From positions 1-50,495 of the forward strand of contig JANMSE010000069.1 in the NCBI GenBank assembly GCA_031389045.1: a stretch of 50,495 nucleotides of DNA, given 5' to 3'. The position numbers and the translations under genes were made by a program. Below the pieces are notes generated by a model. The model had not been told where the DNA came from and made no database searches. It was given only the letters and a program-made list of their open reading frames with translations. This DNA is from JABFSC01 sp031389045 (GTDB lineage Bacteria > Desulfobacterota > Binatia > Bin18). This document shows, in pieces, positions 38,729 to 45,370 of this stretch (within the stretch, counting starts at the first letter, position 1; each line of letters opens with the position of its first letter).

Positions 38729-40324
38729 GTGCATTCCGTGGTGACCGCCGACCTGCTCTTGTCCGGCGGACGCGTGCAGGTAGAGACGCAACATATTGCG
38801 TCTCTACTACCCGCGCCTCTACTTGATCCCCCTTGTCCCAAGATCGAAGCTATCGCCATTTCTGGCGCGCATATTCTTGCCGTCGGCACTGAAACCGACC
38901 TCCGCCCTTTTGTCACCGCACGAACCCGTAGGCTTTCGTGTGCCGGACACACCATTCTTCCCGGATTTATTGACCCACATCTTCATTTGTTCGCGTGGGC
39001 CAGCCGCTTTTGTGGAGCGGACCTGAGCCGCGCGCGGTCCCTCGCCGATCTCCACGCCGCATTGGCTCAGCGACGCGCTTCCCTAGCCGATGGCGAATGG
39101 CTCCGGGGCTATGGGTACGACGAGTTTTTCTTGGCCGAGAAGCGACACCCCACCCGGCATGACCTTGATGCCGTTTCCCGGCAACATCCGATCCTCGTGC
39201 GCCATCGTACTGGCCATGCCGCCGTGCTCAACAGTGTGGCGCTACGCCGCGCGCATATTGACCAGCATTTCGTGCCACCTGGTGGCGGCATCGTTGCCCG
39301 CGACGCGAACGGTGAGCCGACTGGGGTCCTCTACGAACTGGAAGACTATCTGCGGACCGTCATTCCACCCCTGTCGCAGGTCGAGTTCATGGACGGCGTG
39401 CGACACGCGAGCAGTGCCTTGGTGCGGCTAGGCGTGACCTCTTTTCACGATGCCAGCGCGGGCAACACGGTGGCCGATGTCGAGATTTTTCAACGGTTGA
39501 GGAGCGAGGGGATCCTCAAATCAGATGCGACGGTCATGGTTGGCATCGCGGCACTTCCCCAGTTACTCGCCTCACGACTCACACCGTTCAATAACGCGGA
39601 CCGGGTGCGCATCGGGAGCATTAAGATCATGGTGCATGAGGGGAGCGGGGAGATATATCCGCCACCAGAGGAACTGCGAGACATGGTCTGGCGGGTGCAC
39701 CGAAGCGGGCTCCAAGTAGCAATCCACGCCGTAGAAGAAGGAGCGGTCTGGGCGGCACTGGATGCCATTGAACACGCACAGCAGCGCCTGCCACGGCACG
39801 ATCACCGCCACCGCATTGAGCATTGCACGCTGTGTCCACCGCCGTTGATCGAGAAACTGGTCGAGACGGGCAGTGCCGTCGTGACGCAACCGGGGTTTCT
39901 CCATTTCTATGGTGAGGAGTATGCCGCGGAGATTGACCCGGATATTCACGAGTGGCTGTACCGAACCAAGAGTCTTCAGGCGCGGGGCATTCCGGTGGCT
40001 GGAAGTTCCGATTGTCCGATTGCTCCGCTCGCTCCATTCGTGAGCTTGCAAACGGCCATGACGCGGCAATCGCGCGGTGGCATTGTCTTGAGTCCACAAG
40101 AACGATTGTCGCTGCATGAAGCCTTACCGCTGTTCACCACCGCGGGGGCATGGATCGGATTCGCTGAGAACAGCACGGGGTCGATCTCGCCGGGGAAACG
40201 GGCGGACCTGGTGATTCTTGATGGCGATGTGGTGACCACCGCGACCCACGCTATTCATGCGCTCAAGGTTACGACAACCATTGTCGGCGGAGAGATTGTG
40301 TGGTCTGATTCGGAGGACCAATGA
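38729..40324 (+). CDS. Metal-dependent amidohydrolase family 3 protein (YtcJ-like)
   Basis: 531 aa from GTG 38729 (GTG 38738 or 38741 are alternatives). The N-terminal beta domain opens DLLLSGGRV. The metal motif HxH is in FIDPHLHLFAWA; later ligands and TIM-barrel motifs are HRTGHAAVLNSVALR, GGIVARDANGEPTGVL, KIMVHEGSGE, QVAIHAVEEGA, HRIEHCTLC and SSDCPIAPLAPF. The C-terminal end is ISPGKRADLVILDGD. This group hydrolyses amides of uncertain identity. An extra ~14-residue segment (VETQHIASLLPAPL, ~17-30) comes from a 28-nt palindrome inserted in frame. Confidence 0.9.
   Translation: MHSVVTADLLLSGGRVQVETQHIASLLPAPLLDPPCPKIEAIAISGAHILAVGTETDLRPFVTARTRRLSCAGHTILPGFIDPHLHLFAWASRFCGADLSRARSLADLHAALAQRRASLADGEWLRGYGYDEFFLAEKRHPTRHDLDAVSRQHPILVRHRTGHAAVLNSVALRRAHIDQHFVPPGGGIVARDANGEPTGVLYELEDYLRTVIPPLSQVEFMDGVRHASSALVRLGVTSFHDASAGNTVADVEIFQRLRSEGILKSDATVMVGIAALPQLLASRLTPFNNADRVRIGSIKIMVHEGSGEIYPPPEELRDMVWRVHRSGLQVAIHAVEEGAVWAALDAIEHAQQRLPRHDHRHRIEHCTLCPPPLIEKLVETGSAVVTQPGFLHFYGEEYAAEIDPDIHEWLYRTKSLQARGIPVAGSSDCPIAPLAPFVSLQTAMTRQSRGGIVLSPQERLSLHEALPLFTTAGAWIGFAENSTGSISPGKRADLVILDGDVVTTATHAIHALKVTTTIVGGEIVWSDSEDQ
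38780..38807. repeat. 28-nt palindrome inside the amidohydrolase reading frame
   Basis: Arms GTAGAGACGCAA and TTGCGTCTCTAC around CATA, the same 28-nt size as 33196 and 38695. It is read in frame and encodes roughly VETQHIASL, between GGRVQ and LDPPCPKIEAIA, where other family members have only a few residues. Confidence 0.9.
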
Positions 40325-40366
40325 GGGATTGAGTCATCGGGTGATTGGGTCATTGAGTCATTGGGA
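40325..40366. repeat. GAGTCATCGG/GGGTCATT word array
   Basis: Begins at the amidohydrolase stop and repeats TGAGTCAT, GGGTGATT, GGGTCATT, GAGTCATT words, the same words as the 25253 array. It forms the leader of the DUF6883/DUF4926 genes. Confidence 0.8.
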
Positions 40367-40381
40367 AATCAAGAACGACAG

Positions 40382-40714
40382 ATGAAGCTGCCAAACCCCG
40401 AACACGCGGTCATTGCGCCGGATAAACTCGTTCACTATCTTCTCAACACCGAACATACTCGAGGCAAGCATAAAGCACGCTTGTTGCTGGACTTTGGCTA
40501 CGATGTCGATAACTGGCAACAATTACATGCTGACATTCTGCGTTTTCATCTGCATGCCGATATCGAAGTGATGCGACAGACTCCATACGGTATACGTTAC
40601 GAGATTCGCGCTCCCTTGCAGACTCCTCATGGGCGCATGCTGACGGTTCGAACAGTCTGGCAAATGGATGAAGGAACGGATTTCCCGCGACTCATCACAC
40701 TTTTCCCGGATTGA
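40382..40714 (+). CDS. DUF6883 domain protein, possible toxin-like partner of DUF4926
   Basis: 110 aa from the ATG at 40382. The core KLVHYLLNTEHTRGKHKARL, then LLDFGYDVDNWQQLHADILR, YEIRAPLQTPHGRMLTVRTV and WQMDEGTDFPRLITLFP matches DUF6883 (basic H..G.HKA motif followed by a beta sheet). Small basic DUF6883 proteins usually sit next to a DUF4926 protein, as here (17-nt gap). The arrangement resembles a toxin-antitoxin pair, but neither function nor polarity is established. Confidence 0.7.
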   Translation: MKLPNPEHAVIAPDKLVHYLLNTEHTRGKHKARLLLDFGYDVDNWQQLHADILRFHLHADIEVMRQTPYGIRYEIRAPLQTPHGRMLTVRTVWQMDEGTDFPRLITLFPD

Positions 40715-40731
40715 CATGCTTCGGAGGAACT

Positions 40732-40977
40732 ATGGATTTCACTCTCTATACAGAAGTCATCCTCGTGCGGGACGTGCCTGAAGAAGGAGTTCGCGCGGGA
40801 GATGTTGGTGTCGTGGTCGAGCGACATGATGTCGTTGGACGCGAGACGGGGTATAGCGTGGAGTTTTTTGACATGCTGGGCAATACGGTTGCCGTGGCGA
40901 CCGTTCCCGGTAGCGTCCTGCGTGCCCCAACACATACCGACAGACCAGCCGCCCGTGCCAATTCAATCACTGCGTAA
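40732..40977 (+). CDS. DUF4926 domain protein
   Basis: 81 aa from the ATG at 40732 with GGAGGAACT upstream. The sequence LYTEVILVRDVPEEGVRAGD, then VGVVVERHDVVGRETGYSVE and FFDMLGNTVAVATVPGSVLR is the complete small beta-barrel DUF4926 fold. The family is often encoded beside DUF6883 genes and is thought of as the acidic neutralising partner; this is inference from size and pairing. Transcribed from the repeat-containing leader at 40325. Confidence 0.8.
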   Translation: MDFTLYTEVILVRDVPEEGVRAGDVGVVVERHDVVGRETGYSVEFFDMLGNTVAVATVPGSVLRAPTHTDRPAARANSITA

Positions 40978-41004
40978 GCCTTCCCACGCACCACGTTTCA
41001 TCCC

Positions 41005-41712
41005 ATGTCATTCACCGCCGTCCTCTACGAAAAAGAAGGTCCGCTCGCGATTGCCACGCTCAATCGTCCAAAGAGGATGAACGCCTACAACGTCCAGATG
41101 CGGGACGACCTCTACCAGATTCTGTGCGCCATCCGTGACGATCCCGAAGTCCGCGTGATGATCCTGCGCGGTGAAGGTCCTGCTTTTTCCACTGGTGGCG
41201 ATGTCTCGGAGTTTGGTTCGGCTCCGTCGCCCACCCGCGCCCGTGAGGTTCGTTGGCAACGCAATGTCTGGGGCACGTTGCTTAGTCTCCCCCAACCCAC
41301 TATCGCCGCCGTGCATGGCTTCACCGTTGGTGGCGGTATGGAAATGGCCTTGCTCTGTGATCTCTGTATCGCCGCCGATGACACGGTATTCTTCCTGCCC
41401 GAGACCACGTTGGGCATGATTCCCGGCGTGGCGGGCACCCAAACCGCGCCGCGTGCCATTGGGCTCGGTCGGGCACTGGACATGGTGCTCACCGGCAAAC
41501 GGGTCAATGCTCAGGAAGCCTATCAAATTGGTTTGGCGAATCGGGTCGTCCCACGCGAGACCCTCTTGACGGCAGCCAAAGCTCTAGCGTACACACTGGC
41601 AAAACACGACCCCAGGGTTCTGGCCCTGGCCAAGCAAGCCATCCGTCTCGGCACGGATCTCAGCCTTGCCGACGGCCTTCAGCTTGAACAACGAATCTTC
41701 GCGCGGTTGTAA
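41005..41712 (+). CDS. Enoyl-CoA hydratase/isomerase family protein
   Basis: 235 aa crotonase. The oxyanion-hole motifs are AFSTGGDVSEF (~58-68) and HGFTVGGGMEMAL. Both hydratase glutamates are present: Glu in GGGME and Glu in FFLPETTLG, followed by MIPGVAGTQTAPRAIG. It is therefore likely to be a true enoyl-CoA hydratase. The C-terminus is shorter than usual, ending EQRIFARL. It is the first of an operon-like run with a CoA ligase (10-nt gap), a second crotonase and a desulforedoxin-like gene. Confidence 0.9.
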   Translation: MSFTAVLYEKEGPLAIATLNRPKRMNAYNVQMRDDLYQILCAIRDDPEVRVMILRGEGPAFSTGGDVSEFGSAPSPTRAREVRWQRNVWGTLLSLPQPTIAAVHGFTVGGGMEMALLCDLCIAADDTVFFLPETTLGMIPGVAGTQTAPRAIGLGRALDMVLTGKRVNAQEAYQIGLANRVVPRETLLTAAKALAYTLAKHDPRVLALAKQAIRLGTDLSLADGLQLEQRIFARL

Positions 41713-41721
41713 GGAGCAACG

Positions 41722-43281
41722 ATGAATACGGCGAATTTCTTGAGCATTCCTAGCATGATGTTTCCCGACCAGGAAATTCTGGTCTTCGATGGTAATCGCT
41801 TTACTTACGGCCAAGCGCTCGACCGGGTGCGCAGACTGGCCATGAGCCTCCGTGACTTAGGGGTCAAACCAGGGGATCGGGTCGCGACACTGCAAACGAA
41901 TTCCAACCAGTTTATTGAGTCCTACTACGCTACCGCAACCCTCGGGGCGACCTTCGTTCCGCTCAACTATCGCGCGAAGCAGCCGGAAATCGAATACATG
42001 GTGACCGCCGCCGATGTGAAAGTCCTTTTCATTGGCTCACGCTATGTCGATGTCATTAAACAGTTGCAGCCAAAATTCACGAGCGTCACTCATTACGTCT
42101 CCATGGAAGCTCGCTATCCTGACATGTTGTACATTGAAGACTTGATCGACAAAGGCTCTTCAGAAGATATGGAAGACGCCGAAGTCGAGGAAAGCGATGT
42201 AACAATCCTGATGTACACCAGCGGCACCACGTCACTGCCGAAAGGGGTGATGCTCACCTACGGTGACTTCACGAATTATGTGGTGGGCACCGTCGAACTG
42301 GCGGACGGCTCCGAGCGCGGCACTTCGCTGCTGTGCGCGCCGCTCTACCACATCGCTGGCACAGCGAACATTATGACCGCGATTTGGGCGGGCCGGAAAA
42401 TCGTCATCCTGCGACAGTTCGAGACCAAGGACTGGCTCAAGGCCGTGCATGAGGAAAAAGTCACCCATGCGTTCGTCGTGCCCACCATGATGAAGCAGCT
42501 CATTGACCATCCTGAGTTTTCACAGTTCGACATGTCGAGTCTCCAGAATTTATCCTATGGCGGCGCTCCGATGCCATTCCCGGTCATCCGTAAAGCCATT
42601 GAGTCCTTCCCCAAAGGTACCGGCTTCGTGAATGCGTTCGGCCAAACCGAAACGACCTCCACACTGACGGTCCTGGGTCCAGAGGATCATCGCCTTGATG
42701 GCCCGGCGGCGGAAGTCGAGCGGAACCTCAAGCGCCTCACCTCCGTTGGCAAGCCGCTGCCCGACGTCGAAGTGCGAATCGTTGACGAGGACAATAAGCT
42801 AATTGCCGCGAATGAGATTGGCGAAGTCGTGATTCGTACCCCTCGCATCATGAAAGGCTACGCCGGGCAGGAAAGCGCCACGGCGGCGTTGCTTGATGCC
42901 GATGGCTGGCTGCATACGCGCGACATGGGCTATCTTGATGATGATGGCTACGTGTATCTCGTGGGTCGTAAGGACGACATCATCATTCGTGGTGGCGAAA
43001 ATATCGCTCCGGCGGAAATCGAAGCCGTGCTGCATGCCCATCCGGCGATTGATGAAGCGGCGGTGATTGGCGTGCCCGATGTGGACTGGGGGCAAAAGAT
43101 CGCGGCGTTTGTCGCGCTGCGGCCTGGCAAAACGGTTTCTAGTGAAGAGCTGTCCGAGTTCTGTCGTCAGCGGCTCGCGAGTTTCAAGAAGCCAGAGCTG
43201 ATTCGCTTCGTCGATGCGTTGCCCAAGAACCCGCTCGGCAAAGTGCTCAAGAAGGAACTCAAGGCCGAATTCGTCGAGTAA
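41722..43281 (+). CDS. AMP-dependent acyl-CoA ligase
   Basis: 519 aa with AAGGAGC before the ATG. The ANL-superfamily motifs are ILMYTSGTTSLPKGVML (P-loop-like A3), YGGAPMPFPVIRKAIE, NAFGQTETTSTLTVLG (A5), RDMGYLDDDGYVYLVGRKDD (A7-A8), IIIRGGENIAPAEIEAVL and PKNPLGKVLKKEL (catalytic A10 Lys). It activates a carboxylic acid with ATP and CoA; the substrate is unknown but adjacent crotonases suggest a fatty or aromatic acid. Probably co-transcribed with both crotonases. Confidence 0.93.
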   Translation: MNTANFLSIPSMMFPDQEILVFDGNRFTYGQALDRVRRLAMSLRDLGVKPGDRVATLQTNSNQFIESYYATATLGATFVPLNYRAKQPEIEYMVTAADVKVLFIGSRYVDVIKQLQPKFTSVTHYVSMEARYPDMLYIEDLIDKGSSEDMEDAEVEESDVTILMYTSGTTSLPKGVMLTYGDFTNYVVGTVELADGSERGTSLLCAPLYHIAGTANIMTAIWAGRKIVILRQFETKDWLKAVHEEKVTHAFVVPTMMKQLIDHPEFSQFDMSSLQNLSYGGAPMPFPVIRKAIESFPKGTGFVNAFGQTETTSTLTVLGPEDHRLDGPAAEVERNLKRLTSVGKPLPDVEVRIVDEDNKLIAANEIGEVVIRTPRIMKGYAGQESATAALLDADGWLHTRDMGYLDDDGYVYLVGRKDDIIIRGGENIAPAEIEAVLHAHPAIDEAAVIGVPDVDWGQKIAAFVALRPGKTVSSEELSEFCRQRLASFKKPELIRFVDALPKNPLGKVLKKELKAEFVE

Positions 43282-43289
43282 GGTGGGGG

Positions 43290-43323
43290 CAAAGTCCAAA
43301 GTCTAAGGTCCAAAGTCTAAGGT
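43290..43323. repeat. Heptamer array AAGTCCA/AAGTCTA/AGGTCCA/AAGTCTA
   Basis: Four exact 7-nt units between the CoA ligase stop and the second crotonase. It lies inside the presumed operon, so if it affects mRNA it would do so internally. Confidence 0.75.
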
Positions 43324-43331
43324 GAGCGTCA

Positions 43332-44120
43332 ATGACAGACATTCCCGCCGCACCACTTTCGTACACGAAACGGGGCACGGTTGCCTGGTTGCAACTGTGT
43401 AGCCCCGCGAGTGGGAACTGCCTAACCCCGGACATGGACGCGGAGCTGGCCGCCTTCTGCGCGAACGTGGACGAGGATGAGCAGGTCAGTCTCCTTGTTC
43501 TCGCGGGAAGCGCGGATGTGTTCTGTTGTGGGCTTGATGACGGTAGCGAAGAGAGCGCTTCCGCGGCGCAAACGATACGTGCGCGATTCGGTGCTTTGCA
43601 AAGTCCCAAGGCGCTGGCGGCGATCACCAAACCCACGCTGGCGGCGATCAATGGTGATGCGTTGGGAGTTGGATTAGAGCTGGCGCTGGCATGCGACCTG
43701 CGGATCGCGACCGCGGCGGCGCGCTTTGGCTTTCCTCAAATAGCCGACGGGCTCACGCCTTGTGGTGGTGGCACGCAGCGGTTGCCACGCATTGTCGGTC
43801 AGGCGAAAGCCTTGGAACTCATTTTGACGGGCGAGTTGATTGACGCGACGGAAGCGCAACGGATCGGGTTGGTGTCCGAAGTCAGACCGGAGAGCACTTT
43901 CGCGACGCGCGTTGACGAGATAATACAAGGACTGCTGGGGAAAGGCCCCATTGCGCTGCGGTTAGGCAAAGAAGCCGTCCTCAAGGCAATGGACCTGACG
44001 CTCGATCAAGGAATGCGGCTGGAAGAAGACCTCTACGCGCTGCTGCAAACCACTCGTGATCGCGCGGAGGGAGTACAGGCATTCCTGGCGAAACGACAAC
44101 CCACGTTCACTGGACAGTAG
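43332..44120 (+). CDS. Enoyl-CoA hydratase-family protein with altered active site
   Basis: 262 aa. The fold is typical (TVAWLQLCSPASGNCLTPDM, AAINGDALGVGLELALACD, GGGTQRLPRIVGQAKALELI). The first catalytic Glu remains in GVGLE. The second is Gln (FGFPQIADGLTPCGGG) and the first oxyanion loop reads VFCCGLDDG instead of AFxAGxD. Hydration is thus doubtful; a thioesterase, isomerase or non-catalytic role is possible. It lies 50 nt after the CoA ligase, with a word array between. Confidence 0.85.
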   Translation: MTDIPAAPLSYTKRGTVAWLQLCSPASGNCLTPDMDAELAAFCANVDEDEQVSLLVLAGSADVFCCGLDDGSEESASAAQTIRARFGALQSPKALAAITKPTLAAINGDALGVGLELALACDLRIATAAARFGFPQIADGLTPCGGGTQRLPRIVGQAKALELILTGELIDATEAQRIGLVSEVRPESTFATRVDEIIQGLLGKGPIALRLGKEAVLKAMDLTLDQGMRLEEDLYALLQTTRDRAEGVQAFLAKRQPTFTGQ

Positions 44121-44145
44121 GAATATCAAAGAGGAGGAGTGATTC

Positions 44146-44262
44146 ATGGCAAACCAGATTGGGAAGATGTACCTCTGCGGCAAATGCGGCTCGCAGGTCA
44201 TTGTCACCAAAGGTGGCACCGGTGCGATCAAGTGTTGCGGCGGCGAAATGCAAAAGAAATAG
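44146..44262 (+). CDS. Desulforedoxin-like iron protein, copy 2
   Basis: 38 aa with GAGGAGGAGTGATTC before the ATG. MANQIGKMYLCGKCGSQVIV, then TKGGTGAIKCCGGEMQKK carries exactly the CxxC plus CC ligands of desulforedoxin and matches its 36-40 residue size. It shares MANQ..K.YLC..CG with the 38522 copy. It follows the altered crotonase by 25 nt, so it ends the acyl-CoA operon. It may carry electrons for a redox step in that pathway. Confidence 0.87.
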   Translation: MANQIGKMYLCGKCGSQVIVTKGGTGAIKCCGGEMQKK

Positions 44263-44409
44263 TAAGCGTTTAGTGTTCAGCCGTCAGCTTTCAGCAAAAA
44301 CAAGGAAACGGCCATTCTCGGGGCTTTGGTTCGTATCGGAAGTTGGGCAAAGTCTTCCAGGTTTCTCTGGCTGACTGCTGAAAGCTGATCGCTGATAGCT
44401 AAACGCTTA
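44263..44409. repeat. ~147-bp MITE-like hairpin element, copy 2
   Basis: Terminal inverted repeats TAAGCGTTTA (44263-44272) and TAAACGCTTA (44400-44409). Inner arms are GTTCAGCCGTCAGCTTTCAG and GCTGACTGCTGAAAGCTGA. Same family as 4338-4474, loop also similar. Located after the desulforedoxin stop. No coding capacity; the remaining stretch to 44539 shows only the presumed BolA promoter region, with no clear boxes. Confidence 0.8.
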
Positions 44410-44539
44410 CGCCTGTTCCCCCTTCCCGCAACTCAACTTTCCCCATCCGCTGAGAAAACCAGTTGCGGCTGCGGTGCGCCGCCGCTATTATACGTGGACT
44501 CGTAAGGTCCAAGATCGCAATCTTTGAAGGATACACAGC

Positions 44540-44836
44540 ATGCCCGCACCCATTACCGCATTGGAAATTGAGTCGATGATCCTCACCGCGCTTCCTGACG
44601 CTCGTATTCAAGTGCAGGATACCACCGGCGGTGGTGACCACTATGAAGCGATGATTGTCTCGCCCGCGTTTGTCGGCAAAACCCGCGTGAATCGGCACCG
44701 TATGGTCTACGGCGCGCTGCAAGACGCCATGAAGGAACGGATTCACGCGCTCGCGCTTATCACCATGACCCCAGAGGAGCTGCAACAAGAGCAGGCTTCG
44801 CAAATCGTCAACATTCAGTCCACGAAAACCCACTAA
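44540..44836 (+). CDS. BolA/IbaG-family protein
   Basis: 98 aa. The class II KH-like fold is seen: ALEIESMILTALPDARIQVQ, then DTTGGGDHYEAMIVSPAFVG, KTRVNRHRMVYGALQDAMKE and RIHALALITMTPEE. The invariant His of RVNRHRMVY binds a shared [2Fe-2S] cluster with monothiol glutaredoxins, whose gene follows 22 nt downstream. This BolA-Grx pairing is a well-known iron-regulation and Fe-S assembly partnership. No clear SD. Confidence 0.92.
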   Translation: MPAPITALEIESMILTALPDARIQVQDTTGGGDHYEAMIVSPAFVGKTRVNRHRMVYGALQDAMKERIHALALITMTPEELQQEQASQIVNIQSTKTH

Positions 44837-44858
44837 GACAGAAGGAGGAACTCTTGAT

Positions 44859-45179
44859 ATGGCAGATGCAATTCAGGCCAAGATTGAAGAACAGGTCAAA
44901 GGCAACAAAATTATCCTATACATGAAGGGAACGCCGAGTTTCCCGATGTGCGGCTTTTCGGCGGCCACCATTCAGGTGCTCGACTCCTACAACGTGAAAT
45001 ACGAGAGCGTCAATGTGCTGGACGACCCAGCCATTCGCGATGGCGTGAAGCGCTACTCTAACTGGCCGACGGTGCCGCAACTGTACATCAACGGAGAATT
45101 CGTTGGTGGGTGTGACATCGTTCGTGAAATGCACGCCAAAGGCGAATTGGAACCCTTGATTCGCGCCGTGCAAGCCTAA
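44859..45179 (+). CDS. grxD: Monothiol glutaredoxin (CGFS type, Grx4)
   Basis: 106 aa with GGAGGAACTCTTGAT before the ATG. The glutaredoxin fold has the CGFS active site in KGTPSFPMCGFSAATIQVL (~24-42), the cis-Pro in WPTVPQLYINGEFVGGCDI, and the glutathione-binding GGCD. CGFS glutaredoxins ligate a [2Fe-2S] cluster with glutathione and BolA partners rather than reducing disulfides. Directly downstream of bolA, so an operon. Confidence 0.95.
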   Translation: MADAIQAKIEEQVKGNKIILYMKGTPSFPMCGFSAATIQVLDSYNVKYESVNVLDDPAIRDGVKRYSNWPTVPQLYINGEFVGGCDIVREMHAKGELEPLIRAVQA

Positions 45180-45205
45180 CCCTGTCCTGTCCGTTGTTCT
45201 CCCAG

Positions 45206-45226
45206 GGGGACGTATTCAACGTCCCC
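45206..45226 (+). terminator. Hairpin after grxD, arms GGGGACGT / ACGTCCCC
   Basis: An 8-bp perfect stem around ATTCA, 27 nt after the grxD stop, followed by a pyrimidine-rich TCCTTTCCCC. The T-content is weak for a classical terminator. It shares the G-arm/C-arm style of the other palindromes. Confidence 0.45.
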
Positions 45227-45370
45227 TCCTTTCCCCTTTCTTCTTGCCCCCGAATTGATTACAGTCTGGCGTGTATCAACGCAGGCCGCTGTTGTTGCTG
45301 GCCCCCGCGCGGGGTTCACGCTACGTCTCAGCGATGTTTTTGTCTCAATCAAATTCAGAGGAGGTGTTCC

